From positions 1 through 64,000 of the forward strand of contig CAZJTZ010000009.1 in the NCBI GenBank assembly GCA_964549105.1: 64,000 nucleotides of DNA, read 5' to 3'. The DNA comes from Hydrogenedens sp964549105. GTDB taxonomy: Bacteria; Hydrogenedentota; Hydrogenedentia; Hydrogenedentales; Hydrogenedentaceae. The notes under the pieces are model-generated. The model did no database searches and was not told the DNA's origin. It saw only the letters and a list, made by a program, of their open reading frames with translations. Within the stretch, counting starts at the first letter, position 1, and each line of letters starts with the position of its first letter. Position numbers and translations under genes: made by a program. Of the stretch, positions 35,842-45,300 are shown piece after piece.

Positions 35842-37131
35842 TTAACGATTTGTATGAGCAAACGCTTTTATCCCTAAAAATTCTGCCTGATTCTCTAACT
35901 CTTCTTCTATCCGTAGTAATTGGTTGTATTTAGCAATTCGGTCGCTTCGTGAAGCAGAACCCGTTTTAATCTGACCCGCATTTATTGCTACTGCTATATC
36001 AGCAATGGTCGCATCTTCGGTCTCACCGCTTCTATGAGAAATGACGGTCGTATAACCAGCACGATGTGCCATCTGACAGGTATCAAGCGTCTCTGTTAAT
36101 GTTCCTATTTGATTTAGTTTAATCAGAATAGAATTGCCAACACCTTCTTTAATTCCACGAGATAAAAACTTTGGATTGGTTACAAAAATATCGTCTCCAA
36201 CAAGTTGGATTTTCTTGCCCAATTTGTCGGTAAGTTGTTTCCAACCTGTCCAATCGTTTTCATCTAAGCCATCTTCTATACTTATAATCGGATAATGATT
36301 TGCCCATTCAACCCAGAAATTAATCATATCATCAGTAGATTTTTCTTTAACCTCTTCTGACTGCAAAACATATTTACCCTTGTCGTAGAAGGAACTGGCG
36401 GCTGGGTCTAAGGCAATCCATACATCCTTCTCTGCCTTATAGCCTGCTTCTTTGATAGCCTTCAGGATAACTTCAATTGCTTCTTTATTGGATTTAAGGT
36501 CAGGTGCAAAACCACCTTCATCACCAACGGCTGTATTCAACCCCTGGCTATGTAATACCTTTCTAAGAGCATGGAATACTTCTGCACCCATGCGTAAAGC
36601 CTCACGAAAACAGCAAGCACCCGCAGGGACAATCATAAACTCTTGCAAGTCAACATTATTATCAGCATGTTTTCCACCATTCAAAATATTCATCATAGGA
36701 ACAGGTAACGCATGAGCGTTTACACCACCCACATAACGATACAACGGCAGTTCCAGCGTTTCTGCAGCCGCTTTTGCAACGGCAAGGGATACACCTAATA
36801 TAGCATTCGCTCCCAATTTGCCTTTATTGGGAGTGCCATCTAATTCACAAAGTTTCTGGTCTATTTCTCGCTGTTCTAATGCATCCATTCCCAAAATTTC
36901 TTCAGCAATCTTTTCATTTACATTTGCAACAGCCTTCGTTACACCTTTTCCCAAATACCGTTTCTTATCACCATCACGAAGTTCAACGGCTTCATTCTCA
37001 CCGGTAGAGGCTCCAGACGGAACAGCCGCTCTACCTACTGCACCTGATGCCAAATAAACATCTACTTCCACTGTCGGATTTCCGCGTGAATCTAATATTT
37101 CGCGTGCTTGAATTGCTGTAATCCTTGTCAT
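35842..37131 (-). CDS. eno: Enolase
   Basis: A 429-residue phosphopyruvate hydratase that converts 2-phosphoglycerate to phosphoenolpyruvate. Features include the N-terminal AREILDSRGNPTVEVDV, PSGASTGENEAVELRDGD near 38-55, metal-binding acids in WIALDPAASSFY and SIEDGLDENDW, and SHRSGETEDATIAD near 365-378. Full length and intact. GGAAAGGGAG precedes the ATG. A TATAAT in the 59-base upstream spacer (37177-37182, minus) is a possible -10. Confidence 0.98.
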   Translation of the reverse strand: MTRITAIQAREILDSRGNPTVEVDVYLASGAVGRAAVPSGASTGENEAVELRDGDKKRYLGKGVTKAVANVNEKIAEEILGMDALEQREIDQKLCELDGTPNKGKLGANAILGVSLAVAKAAAETLELPLYRYVGGVNAHALPVPMMNILNGGKHADNNVDLQEFMIVPAGACCFREALRMGAEVFHALRKVLHSQGLNTAVGDEGGFAPDLKSNKEAIEVILKAIKEAGYKAEKDVWIALDPAASSFYDKGKYVLQSEEVKEKSTDDMINFWVEWANHYPIISIEDGLDENDWTGWKQLTDKLGKKIQLVGDDIFVTNPKFLSRGIKEGVGNSILIKLNQIGTLTETLDTCQMAHRAGYTTVISHRSGETEDATIADIAVAINAGQIKTGSASRSDRIAKYNQLLRIEEELENQAEFLGIKAFAHTNR

Positions 37132-37190
37132 AATTTCTCCCTTTCCTGTTTGGTTATTTTGTTTTAGTTTGGTTAGATTATATATTTAAA

Positions 37191-37967
37191 TTATAACTTC
37201 CATGGCTTGAAAAACTGCTCCCAACCTCGATTAAGGTATTCATCCTCATAATCCCTAAACATTTGATAATCAGGCAAATCAATCTGTTGCTTCTGAATCG
37301 CTTCATATTTTCGGGATAAAATCTCGTAGGCACAGGTTACAAATATAGGTGGTATAACCATGCCTACAAAGAAAAGGTATATTGGAAAAGCATTTAATAC
37401 ATCTAAAATAGTATACCAAAAAAAGGTCAGAAAACTAAAATATGGATTTGCGAAAAAAAGCATATATCCCCATGGAATATATCTAATAACATTCATCTTT
37501 TTAAAAATTAATGAGGGAATAGTCCACATCAAAGAAATAAATGTAAAAAAAATAAGCCAAACAAATAGACCTATTAAAAAATAATTTATCCAGGTCAAAT
37601 TAAAAAAATTATACCTGCTATAAAAATATATATTTACAAAAAATACTCCAAACATAAGAATATATATAAGCCCTATCGGTAATGATTTGCTGAGTGCTAT
37701 TCTAATTGCTTGAAGTATTGTGTTTTTTAACTCATATCTGTGTTCCAGAATGCTTGCAGTTATTGATGAGATAAAAACATTTGTAAAAAAGATATAGAAA
37801 CAGAATATAGATAGAAAAAGTAATCTAAACATAAATGTTAAATTGGAATTATATATAAAAGGCATAGACAAAAGAATTGGCGTAAATGCACACAGGTTCA
37901 AAACGAACCAAATACCCATATAGTCATACCAAACCCAAAAGGTCATCTTTAATGCTCGTCTCAACAT
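37191..37967 (-). CDS. Unknown six-helix membrane protein, YesL/DUF624-like layout
   Basis: A 258-residue integral membrane protein with about six hydrophobic segments (18-36, 42-62, 88-106, 126-146, 165-178 and 182-205) and a polar C-terminal tail of 50 residues. The opening LRRALKMTFWVWYDYMGIW and overall length resemble YesL-like DUF624 proteins found with sugar transporters, but I cannot confirm membership. It is rich in Phe, Tyr and Ile. It lies upstream of eno in the same direction, 59 bases away, and may be independent. Confidence 0.6.
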   Translation of the reverse strand: MLRRALKMTFWVWYDYMGIWFVLNLCAFTPILLSMPFIYNSNLTFMFRLLFLSIFCFYIFFTNVFISSITASILEHRYELKNTILQAIRIALSKSLPIGLIYILMFGVFFVNIYFYSRYNFFNLTWINYFLIGLFVWLIFFTFISLMWTIPSLIFKKMNVIRYIPWGYMLFFANPYFSFLTFFWYTILDVLNAFPIYLFFVGMVIPPIFVTCAYEILSRKYEAIQKQQIDLPDYQMFRDYEDEYLNRGWEQFFKPWKL

Positions 37968-38106
37968 AAAAAACTTCTATATAAATCTTTTGTTGTTCTA
38001 AGTAGAAAGCAAAAACAGAGAAAAAGTTGGTTTTAATATAAACATTCATTCATATTAAATTAAAGTTTGGTAATAGTTTTGAACCTCTGATGATTATAAT
38101 GAGACA

Positions 38107-38141
38107 CAAAAAATAGTTTTAGATATATCAAAAACTATTTT
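38107..38141 (-). terminator. Intrinsic terminator of the two-gene exported-protein unit
   Basis: AAAATAGTTTT (38110-38120) and AAAACTATTTT (38131-38141) form an 11-bp stem with a 10-base loop. Read on the minus strand, the descending arm runs into a T7 stretch before GTGTC. It lies about 100 bases after the stop at 38240. Confidence 0.65.
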
Positions 38142-38239
38142 GGATTCAATCTAAATAGTATTAAATACTACTAAAAATATAATGAATAAAAACATAAACT
38201 TTTAATAACACTAAACATTCAATCTGATAACGATTATAA

Positions 38240-39514
38240 CTACATAGATAATTTTTCTATCAGGGCATTCACTCGCTCCTGAAATTCTTTTACTCGTTGA
38301 AGGTATTCATTTTTATTCTTCTCGTCATATTCCTTATGTGTCTCCCGCACAGGATAGTCTAATGGTATATTCTCTGCCAACTTCTTTATGTTCTCTATAT
38401 CCTCCTTCTCTCCTATCTTTTCATAAATTTCTAAAACATCATTCCGAGTATATATCTCGTATGTATATGTGCTCAATATAGATATCCATTGGTCTTTTAT
38501 TTTCTCATCTCCTTCTGTTGGCATCTCCTTTAACATCTTCTCTCTTTGGACAGAGTAATTATTTATTGTGTTCATTGCTAATGTGTTAAATATCTTCTTT
38601 ATTCTTACTTTTTCCTTCTCAAAAAACTCCGGGTTTACCTCTTTCATTACACTAACAATATTACACACATCGGTCAATCCAATACCTTTCCATTCGTTCA
38701 CATAAATTACTCCTCCCTCACATCGCCCTTTTTCAAGGTCTTCTAATAATTGCTCAGCATAAACCGTAGCAAAAAGGACATAAATCATCTTGCTTTGCCA
38801 TAAATAACTTATATCACCGACTAAATATATTCCAGCCATTCCTGCCCAGAGATATTCATATATATCTTTTGGCAATGTTGACAATGCTACCGAATAAAAC
38901 GATGCTACATCCCAACTATAACCGCCAGGTAACATTTCATCATCATAACTCATACTAAGGGCTTTTTTTGCTTCCTCATCCTGAACATAGCACTCTGGAC
39001 ATCTGTCTCCATCTTTAGATACTAATGATTCAAGAGTCCTTTTCATTAATTGTTTTTGTTGGTCTCTCCATTCTAATACATTCTTTTTTTGTTCCTCAGT
39101 TAAGTCATCTCTCTTCATAGTGTAATCTTTCCAATCCGACTGAATGGCTTCTTTTAAGGCACATTGAATTCGCATCTTCATCAACTCTACTAACTTCTCC
39201 TTTATTCGCTGATTTCCATATACAATATAACCCCCTTCATAACTGCCTACCCTTTTCACTAAATAGAGACCCGCCAAATAAATTGATTTCTTCTCATTCA
39301 ATATCTTATCTACTTCCTGGATAACCTTCTCCTCTTCTTCTTTTGAAAGTAGAGGCAATCTGTTTTCTGAAACTAACTGATATATCTTTTTCCAATCCCC
39401 TTTTTCAATCATATACTTTCGGGCAATAGCACTTATCGGAACTAACAGAATCGCTATAAACACAATGGTAAATACCATCATTAAACCTTTCACTTTATAT
39501 TTACATCTCCTCAT
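38240..39514 (-). CDS. Unknown exported or membrane-anchored helical protein
   Basis: A 424-residue protein with a basic N-terminus and one hydrophobic segment (about 8-30) that may be a signal peptide or anchor. The rest is Lys/Glu-rich and helical, without recognised repeats. A CPECY pair (near 174-178) is the only cysteine motif. I place the start at ATG 39514, preceded by AAAAGGAG; the frame also runs back to a TTG at 39544, but that would include the ribosome-binding site. It follows another unknown exported protein in the same direction, with 47 bases between, and the pair ends in its own terminator. No function is assigned. Confidence 0.65.
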   Translation of the reverse strand: MRRCKYKVKGLMMVFTIVFIAILLVPISAIARKYMIEKGDWKKIYQLVSENRLPLLSKEEEEKVIQEVDKILNEKKSIYLAGLYLVKRVGSYEGGYIVYGNQRIKEKLVELMKMRIQCALKEAIQSDWKDYTMKRDDLTEEQKKNVLEWRDQQKQLMKRTLESLVSKDGDRCPECYVQDEEAKKALSMSYDDEMLPGGYSWDVASFYSVALSTLPKDIYEYLWAGMAGIYLVGDISYLWQSKMIYVLFATVYAEQLLEDLEKGRCEGGVIYVNEWKGIGLTDVCNIVSVMKEVNPEFFEKEKVRIKKIFNTLAMNTINNYSVQREKMLKEMPTEGDEKIKDQWISILSTYTYEIYTRNDVLEIYEKIGEKEDIENIKKLAENIPLDYPVRETHKEYDEKNKNEYLQRVKEFQERVNALIEKLSM

Positions 39515-39561
39515 ACCTTTATCTCCTTTTTTACTATATAACAATATTGGTTATCTCTTAT

Positions 39562-40890
39562 TTATTTGTTAGTTTGGAAAGGACTTTTTGATGATACTCT
39601 TTCTAATTCTATTAATTTATTTCTAATTTTCACTTCAAAACAACTACCCTGATATTTATTTAACTGGACATTTAAAACCTTTTTTGCTGTTTTATAATAG
39701 CCTTGTCTGGTGAAGAAACTTATACCTATGTTTATCAATATTTCTTGTTGAGTATATACACTATTAATTCCGGGCATGGGCGGCAATATCTCTAATTGAG
39801 AAATATCCATGAGGCTTTCTTCCGCTTCTTTTATCCAATAACACTTCATTGCAAGGTCTAATAGCGTGAACTTTGCATATAACACATCTCTGGTTAGACC
39901 TTCTTTTCTGCTTGCAGATAGGAGTGCTGTTTTTACAATCTCCTTACATTCCTTGTTCATAGCATTACTGCATTTTAAGAATGTGATAAGGGTATAGCGT
40001 GCATCTACATCCTGTTCGTCTTGCAGTATTTCTGCCCATTTGCGAATAACCTGCTCGTTAACATCAAATAAATTTAAGGAAGGCAAGACATCCTTCGCTT
40101 TTGTGAAGCCAGGAAGCATCTCAAGTTTCTCTGTAGACACACCGATTTCGTTAAAAGTTGAAAGCAAGTATAGCCTTTCTGGACTTTCCAGATATGTTTG
40201 CACAAAATCTGCCGCATCATCATCTGTACTATAACTTGCTGCTACCCTTTCAATACTTCTGCTTAGCAAATCTTGTAGAACAAATTGTGTGGCTAATGAA
40301 TCAGGATATTTTTCAAAAAATGAATCAATAGATTGTTCTTTTATTGTGAGTAAAAATGTTTTACCGCTTCTTAATCTATATCTATAAGTTGGAAGTCCTC
40401 CTGAAGTCAAAACACATACTCTCATAAACTCTGCTAAAAATTTTATAGATAAGTTATTATTTCTATTTATCAATCCATCTAACAATATCAAAGTAGGTAG
40501 TATCTTATATCTCATTGTTGTTGGATTACTTAAATTTGCAACTGCCATTAATAACTTGTCAGAAGGATACTGGTCTTGCTGTATTAACTTCTCTTTATAG
40601 ATATATTCGGGGCTATAAAATTCATTAATAATAAAACTGTATAAGTGAATGGGTTCTAAGAGTGCATCGGCACTTTCTATATCATTCTCGGGAACAGTTC
40701 GGAACAGTTCAATTATTTTTTGAAGAGCATCTATCATCCTATTGTTATTCATGTCTGTGTAGGCAGACATCTCTGTCTCTTTGATTTTCTGAATGAAGTC
40801 GTTGTCTATTGGATAGGCAGGAGATAGAAGAGATAGCGAGAATATACTTATCAAAATAGAGATGATTAATTGGGTAGAAATTTTATTCAC
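39562..40890 (-). CDS. Unknown exported helical-repeat protein
   Basis: A 442-residue protein if started at GTG 40890, which has GGAG about 9 bases upstream. That start gives a clean signal peptide (about 4-26, QLIISILISIFSLSLLSPAYP). The frame extends back to a TTG at 40968, but this stretch contains a TTGACA promoter, so the extension is rejected. The mature part is helical with paired-helix character (for example AKFTLLDLAMKCYWIKEAEESL near 365-385) reminiscent of TPR/HEAT-like scaffolds. No enzymatic motif was seen and no family recognised. It is the first gene of a two-gene unit. Confidence 0.65.
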   Translation of the reverse strand: MNKISTQLIISILISIFSLSLLSPAYPIDNDFIQKIKETEMSAYTDMNNNRMIDALQKIIELFRTVPENDIESADALLEPIHLYSFIINEFYSPEYIYKEKLIQQDQYPSDKLLMAVANLSNPTTMRYKILPTLILLDGLINRNNNLSIKFLAEFMRVCVLTSGGLPTYRYRLRSGKTFLLTIKEQSIDSFFEKYPDSLATQFVLQDLLSRSIERVAASYSTDDDAADFVQTYLESPERLYLLSTFNEIGVSTEKLEMLPGFTKAKDVLPSLNLFDVNEQVIRKWAEILQDEQDVDARYTLITFLKCSNAMNKECKEIVKTALLSASRKEGLTRDVLYAKFTLLDLAMKCYWIKEAEESLMDISQLEILPPMPGINSVYTQQEILINIGISFFTRQGYYKTAKKVLNVQLNKYQGSCFEVKIRNKLIELERVSSKSPFQTNK

Positions 40891-40927
40891 AATTTTTCTC
40901 TCCAATAATATTTTTTTTGTTTCTATA

Positions 40928-40956
40928 ATAATTGCAAAAAAACTGGTATTTGTCAA
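40928..40956 (-). promoter_or_regulatory. Promoter of the two unknown exported-protein genes
   Basis: On the minus strand a perfect TTGACA (40956-40951) is followed after 17 bases by AATTAT (40933-40928), with TGC just before it as an extended -10. It lies 38 bases upstream of the GTG start at 40890, which supports that start over the upstream TTG. Confidence 0.6.
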
Positions 40957-41067
40957 GTTTTTAAACAATTATTTTAGAATTATTAGAGAAAAAAGTGAGG
41001 GGATAATCCAATGATTGAAATAATAATGCTATGAACTCTGGGGCATGAATTGTTTATAGGCTGGATA

Positions 41068-42018
41068 TTATAGGAATATGCGGATACGGGCGCCTTTTTT
41101 AAGTTCGTCTATCCATTTTTGGTAACGCTCGTTTACATACTGTTCCTTCAATTTTGGCTCTATCATAACACGGGCTGATTCATACGGGATATTACCACTC
41201 TCTTGTTTTTCTTCTACCTTCAAGATATGAAATCCCCACTCTGTTTCTATTGGCTGGCTAATATCACCCACATTCATTTTTTCAATCATTTGTTCCAATT
41301 CTGGGACAAGGTCTCCCTTAGATACCCAGCCGATAAGCCCGCCCTTGTCTGCTTCGGGTCCCTGCGATTCATTTTCAGCAATGGAATTAAAATCTGCCCC
41401 TTGCTTAAGCCTGTCATAGATTTCCATAATTCGTTCTTTTACTTTGACTCGCTCACCTGAATCTTTAGATGCAGGCAAAAAAATTCTACGGACTTTGGCT
41501 CGTTGCGGATTTTGAAATTCTCCGATATGCTCGTTATAGTATTTTGCTATGTCCGGTTCGGATATTGTAATTTCATTTTCAAATTCTTTTCTCTTTTTCA
41601 TGGCATAAGAAAGGGCAATGATTTGTTGTTTAATCCGCTCTCGAAACTCGCCCACGGCTTCTCCACTTTCCTCTAAAATCCGATTGAACTCTTCCGGGGA
41701 GCCATAGCGTTTCTTTATTTTATTAATTCGGTCATCAATTTCCTTTTCATCTACATTTAAGCCTTCATTTATGGCTTTACGGTAGAGCAACAATCTCTCG
41801 ATATAACGGTCTAACGCTTTCTGAAAGGCTTGTTCCATCTCTTGTTGGATTTGTTGGGATGATGCTCCTTGTGATTTCAAATCGGCAAGGAAAGGTGCTA
41901 CTTCCTCCCGGAGGTCACTCATCAGAATTACTTCATCGTCAACAGTAGCCACCACTCCATCAAAAAGGGCGCCGGGAAAAAGAGTTAATAATATAGAAAG
42001 AAAAGAAAAGCCTATCAT
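41068..42018 (-). CDS. SurA-like periplasmic peptidyl-prolyl isomerase/chaperone
   Basis: A 316-residue exported protein. A short signal peptide (about 1-22) is followed by a SurA N-terminal chaperone region (GVVATVDDEVILMSDL onward to about 160) and a single parvulin domain (about 172-265, with FNSIAENESQGPEADKGG and WGFHILKVEE). E. coli SurA has two parvulin domains; single-domain versions are frequent in other diderms. It should assist outer-membrane protein folding in the periplasm. It stands downstream of rpoC and the small 59-codon frame on the same strand, probably as its own unit. Confidence 0.88.
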   Translation of the reverse strand: MIGFSFLSILLTLFPGALFDGVVATVDDEVILMSDLREEVAPFLADLKSQGASSQQIQQEMEQAFQKALDRYIERLLLYRKAINEGLNVDEKEIDDRINKIKKRYGSPEEFNRILEESGEAVGEFRERIKQQIIALSYAMKKRKEFENEITISEPDIAKYYNEHIGEFQNPQRAKVRRIFLPASKDSGERVKVKERIMEIYDRLKQGADFNSIAENESQGPEADKGGLIGWVSKGDLVPELEQMIEKMNVGDISQPIETEWGFHILKVEEKQESGNIPYESARVMIEPKLKEQYVNERYQKWIDELKKGARIRIFL

Positions 42019-42058
42019 AAAAACTCCTCTGTTATTAGTAACTTATTCAACATATATT

Positions 42059-42238
42059 TTATTCCGTGGCTTCGTTTGTAGTTTCATCCGTACTATCACT
42101 GCCTGTATCTTTTATCAAACCGATGGCGTTGAGTAAACTAATAATTGCCTGAATAATAGCAGTAATTCCACCCAAATTAGAATTTAGCCCCCAATCTAAA
42201 GCCTTTATAGTTCCTGAAATAGGTCTAATATGCTTCAT
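42059..42238 (-). CDS. Small 59-residue protein of unknown function
   Basis: ATG at 42238 opens 59 codons ending at TAA 42061-42059. AAAGGG lies about 8 bases upstream. The product has a basic and polar start (MKHIRPISG), a hydrophobic stretch about 22-42 (GGITAIIQAIISLLNAIGLI) that could span a membrane, and an acidic Asp/Thr/Glu tail. It begins 33 bases after the rpoC terminator and ends 40 bases before the SurA-like gene. It is short enough to be missed by routine gene calling. I do not recognise it. The pattern of a hydrophobic segment with opposite-charge ends could suit a small membrane or holin-like peptide. Confidence 0.5.
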   Translation of the reverse strand: MKHIRPISGTIKALDWGLNSNLGGITAIIQAIISLLNAIGLIKDTGSDSTDETTNEATE

Positions 42239-42270
42239 AATTATACCCTTTATTTTTGATAAACCTGTAT

Positions 42271-42308
42271 AAAAAATAGAGAAGATAAATTTATAATTTA
42301 TCTTCTCT
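42271..42308 (-). terminator. Intrinsic terminator of the rpoBC operon
   Basis: AGAGAAGATAAAT (42278-42290) and ATTTATCTTCTCT (42296-42308) form a perfect 13-bp stem with a TTATA loop. On the minus strand it is followed by ATTTTTT (42277-42271). It lies 53 bases after the rpoC stop. Confidence 0.92.
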
Positions 42309-42361
42309 TATATTATACAATTTATATTAGTTCAATCCTAATTGTTTTAGATATGGTTCCA

Positions 42362-45300
42362 CTATTTCTCACCACCAGCAAGAATGTCTTCTTTTTCTTC
42401 CATCTTGATATCTAAATGTTCTTCTAATTCCTTTTCGGAAATATTAACTAACACAGGTTCCGATTTTTGATAGAATCTACTCCCGGTACCGGCAGGAATA
42501 AGGCGACCAATAATCACATTTTCTTTAAGCCCACGCAAATAATCTCGTTTTCCACGAATAGCGGCGTCGGTCAACACACGCGTTGTATGTTGGAAGGAAG
42601 CAGCAGCAATGAAACTTTCTGTGCTTAATGCTGCCTTACTAATTCCCTGGAGTACGGGCTCGGCTTCAGCAGGCTTGTTCCCTCGCATAAGAACCTTTTC
42701 GTTGACCTCAGCAAATTTAGAGCGGTCAACAATCTCATGAGCGACAAAGGGTGTATCACCTGTGTTCTCCTTGATACGAATCTTACGAAGCATTTGACGA
42801 ATGATAATTTCCACATGCTTATCGTTTGTCCTTACACCCTGAGCCCGATATACTCTCTGAATTTCATCCAGGATATATTTCCGAACGGCTTCTTCTCCTT
42901 TGATTTCCAGAATATCTTCAAGAATGATAGGACCATCCGTAATTTGTTGTCCTGCATATACACGGTCACCCTGTTGCACGAAAAGATGTTTTCCCGGTGG
43001 TATGGTATATTCACGCTCTTTACCAATCTTTGGAATGACCTTTACTTTACGCATTCCTTTTATCGTTCCACCAATTTCGACGATACCGTCAATATGACTG
43101 ATAACCGCTGGATTTTTAGGAACGCGGGCTTCAAACAATTCTGCAACCCGTGGCAAACCACCCACAATATCCCGTGTTTTACCGAGTTTACGCGGTGTCT
43201 TTGCAAGAATATCACCTGCCTCTACTTTATCCCCTTCGCGTACGAGCAGGTGTGTTTCAGGGGGCAGAGGTGCAAACGCTAATACTTCATTGTGTTCACC
43301 ACAAATAAGGATTTGAGGGTGCATATCATGCTTATGTTCTGTAATAATGCGTTCTTCCAATCGAGTCTCGGGATTGATTTCAACCAGCATGGTAACACCT
43401 TCGACAACACCTTCCAATTTCACTTTCCCGGAACGCTCTGCAACAATCGTCTGGTTATAGGGGTCCCATTTATAGAGTAAACTTCCCTTCTTTAATTTCT
43501 GTCCATCCTTACAGAAAAGAACCGAACCAGTTGCTGGAGCAAATCGAATGACTTCTTTATCTTCATCGTTCAAAATGCGTATTTCACCCCCACGGTTTAC
43601 GATAACCGTCTCACCGTTTCGATTTACATCGGTTCGAATGTTATTAAAAACGACTTTTCCACTTTCGGGCATACGCACTTCAGGATTTTCTAATTGCAGA
43701 CTGGCTGCACCCCCGATATGGAAAGTGCGCATGGTCAATTGTGTACCGGGTTCGCCAATGGCTTGTGCCGCAATAATACCCACGGCTTCTCCTAATTCTA
43801 CCAGCCGCCCCGTTGCAAGGTTACGACCATAGCATAAGGCACATACACCTCTTTTTGCCTGACATGTGAGAACAGAACGAACTCGGACACCCGGCAGACC
43901 AGACTCTGAAATAATCTTCGCTTTATCTTCAGTAATTTCTTCATTTGCAAGAACGATAGGTTCATGTTGACCGGGGATAATAATATCTTCCAGTGCATAT
44001 CTACCTACGACTCGTTCCTCTAATGGAGCAATTGTATCTGGACCTGACATTAACGGCTCTACATATACGCCGTTTAATGTTCCACAATCATGTTCCTCAA
44101 TAGTTACATCTTGAGAAACATCCACAAGACGACGCGTAAGATATCCAGCGTCGGCTGTCTTTAATGCTGTATCTGCCAATCCCTTACGAGCACCATGTGC
44201 AGAAATGAAATATTCCAATACGCTAAGACCTTCTCTGAAATTAGAGGTAATAGGTGTTTCAATAACATCGCCAGAGGGTTTTGCCATCACACCTCGCATA
44301 CCTGCCAACTGCCGAATTTGGTCTTTACTTCCACGGGCTTTTGAAGTATACATCAAATATAAACCTGTAAAACCCTGGTCTTTCTGTTCCAGAGAACTCA
44401 ACATTGCTAAAGAAACTTCGTCTGTTACTCGTTTCCACTCTTCAATAATCTTATTGGTTCGTTCTCTTTGTGTTAATAAGCCGTGTTGATATTGCTCCTC
44501 AATATGCTCCACTTGTTTCCGTGCACGGGCTAAAATCTTCTCTTTTTCCGGAGGAACGGTCATATCATCAACAGCAATGGAAAGACCTGCTTTTGTAGCA
44601 TATTTGAAACCAATATTTTTCAAACAATCCAATAATTCTACTGTTTTCCGATGTCCAAATTTTTTGTAGCAATTTGCAATTACCTGCCCTATAGAGGACT
44701 GGTCGTGGTCTCTATTAACATCTTCTAACTGAATTTCAGGGGGTAATCCATCCCAGAGAAGGACTCGGCCTACCGTAGTATCTACTATTTTACCGTTTGT
44801 AGAAATTTTAATTTTTGCATGTATATCTACATGTCCAAAATGATACGCCATGAGTACAGACTCTTTATTGGGAAACACTTTACCCAGTTCATGGAGAATC
44901 TTTCCTTCTTTGGTTTGCCATTCTTCTTTCCATTCTCCCTTAGCACCGGGTCGGCATCGTGAAAGCCAGGCAATTCCTAAAACAATGTCCTGACTGGGTG
45001 TTACGATAGGTGACCCATCAGAAGGAGAAAAGATATTGGACGAACCCATCATTAGAAGATGAGCCTCTAATTGTGCTGGCGGAGTTAATGGAACATGTAC
45101 TGCCATTTGGTCGCCATCAAAATCTGCATTGTAGGCTCTGCACACTAATGGGTGAACACGAATCGCATTCCCCTCTATTAATATAGGCTGGAAAGATTGA
45201 ATCCCCAAACGGTGAAGAGTTGGTGCACGATTGAGAAAAACAGGATGGTCCTTTATTACCTCTTCAATCGCATCCCAAACTTCAGGTCTTCCCTGTTGAA

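Noticed and set aside
40891..40968. N-terminal extension of the unknown exported protein to TTG 40968
   Set aside because: This segment contains a TTGACA promoter and its predicted -10; the GTG at 40890 gives a normal signal peptide.
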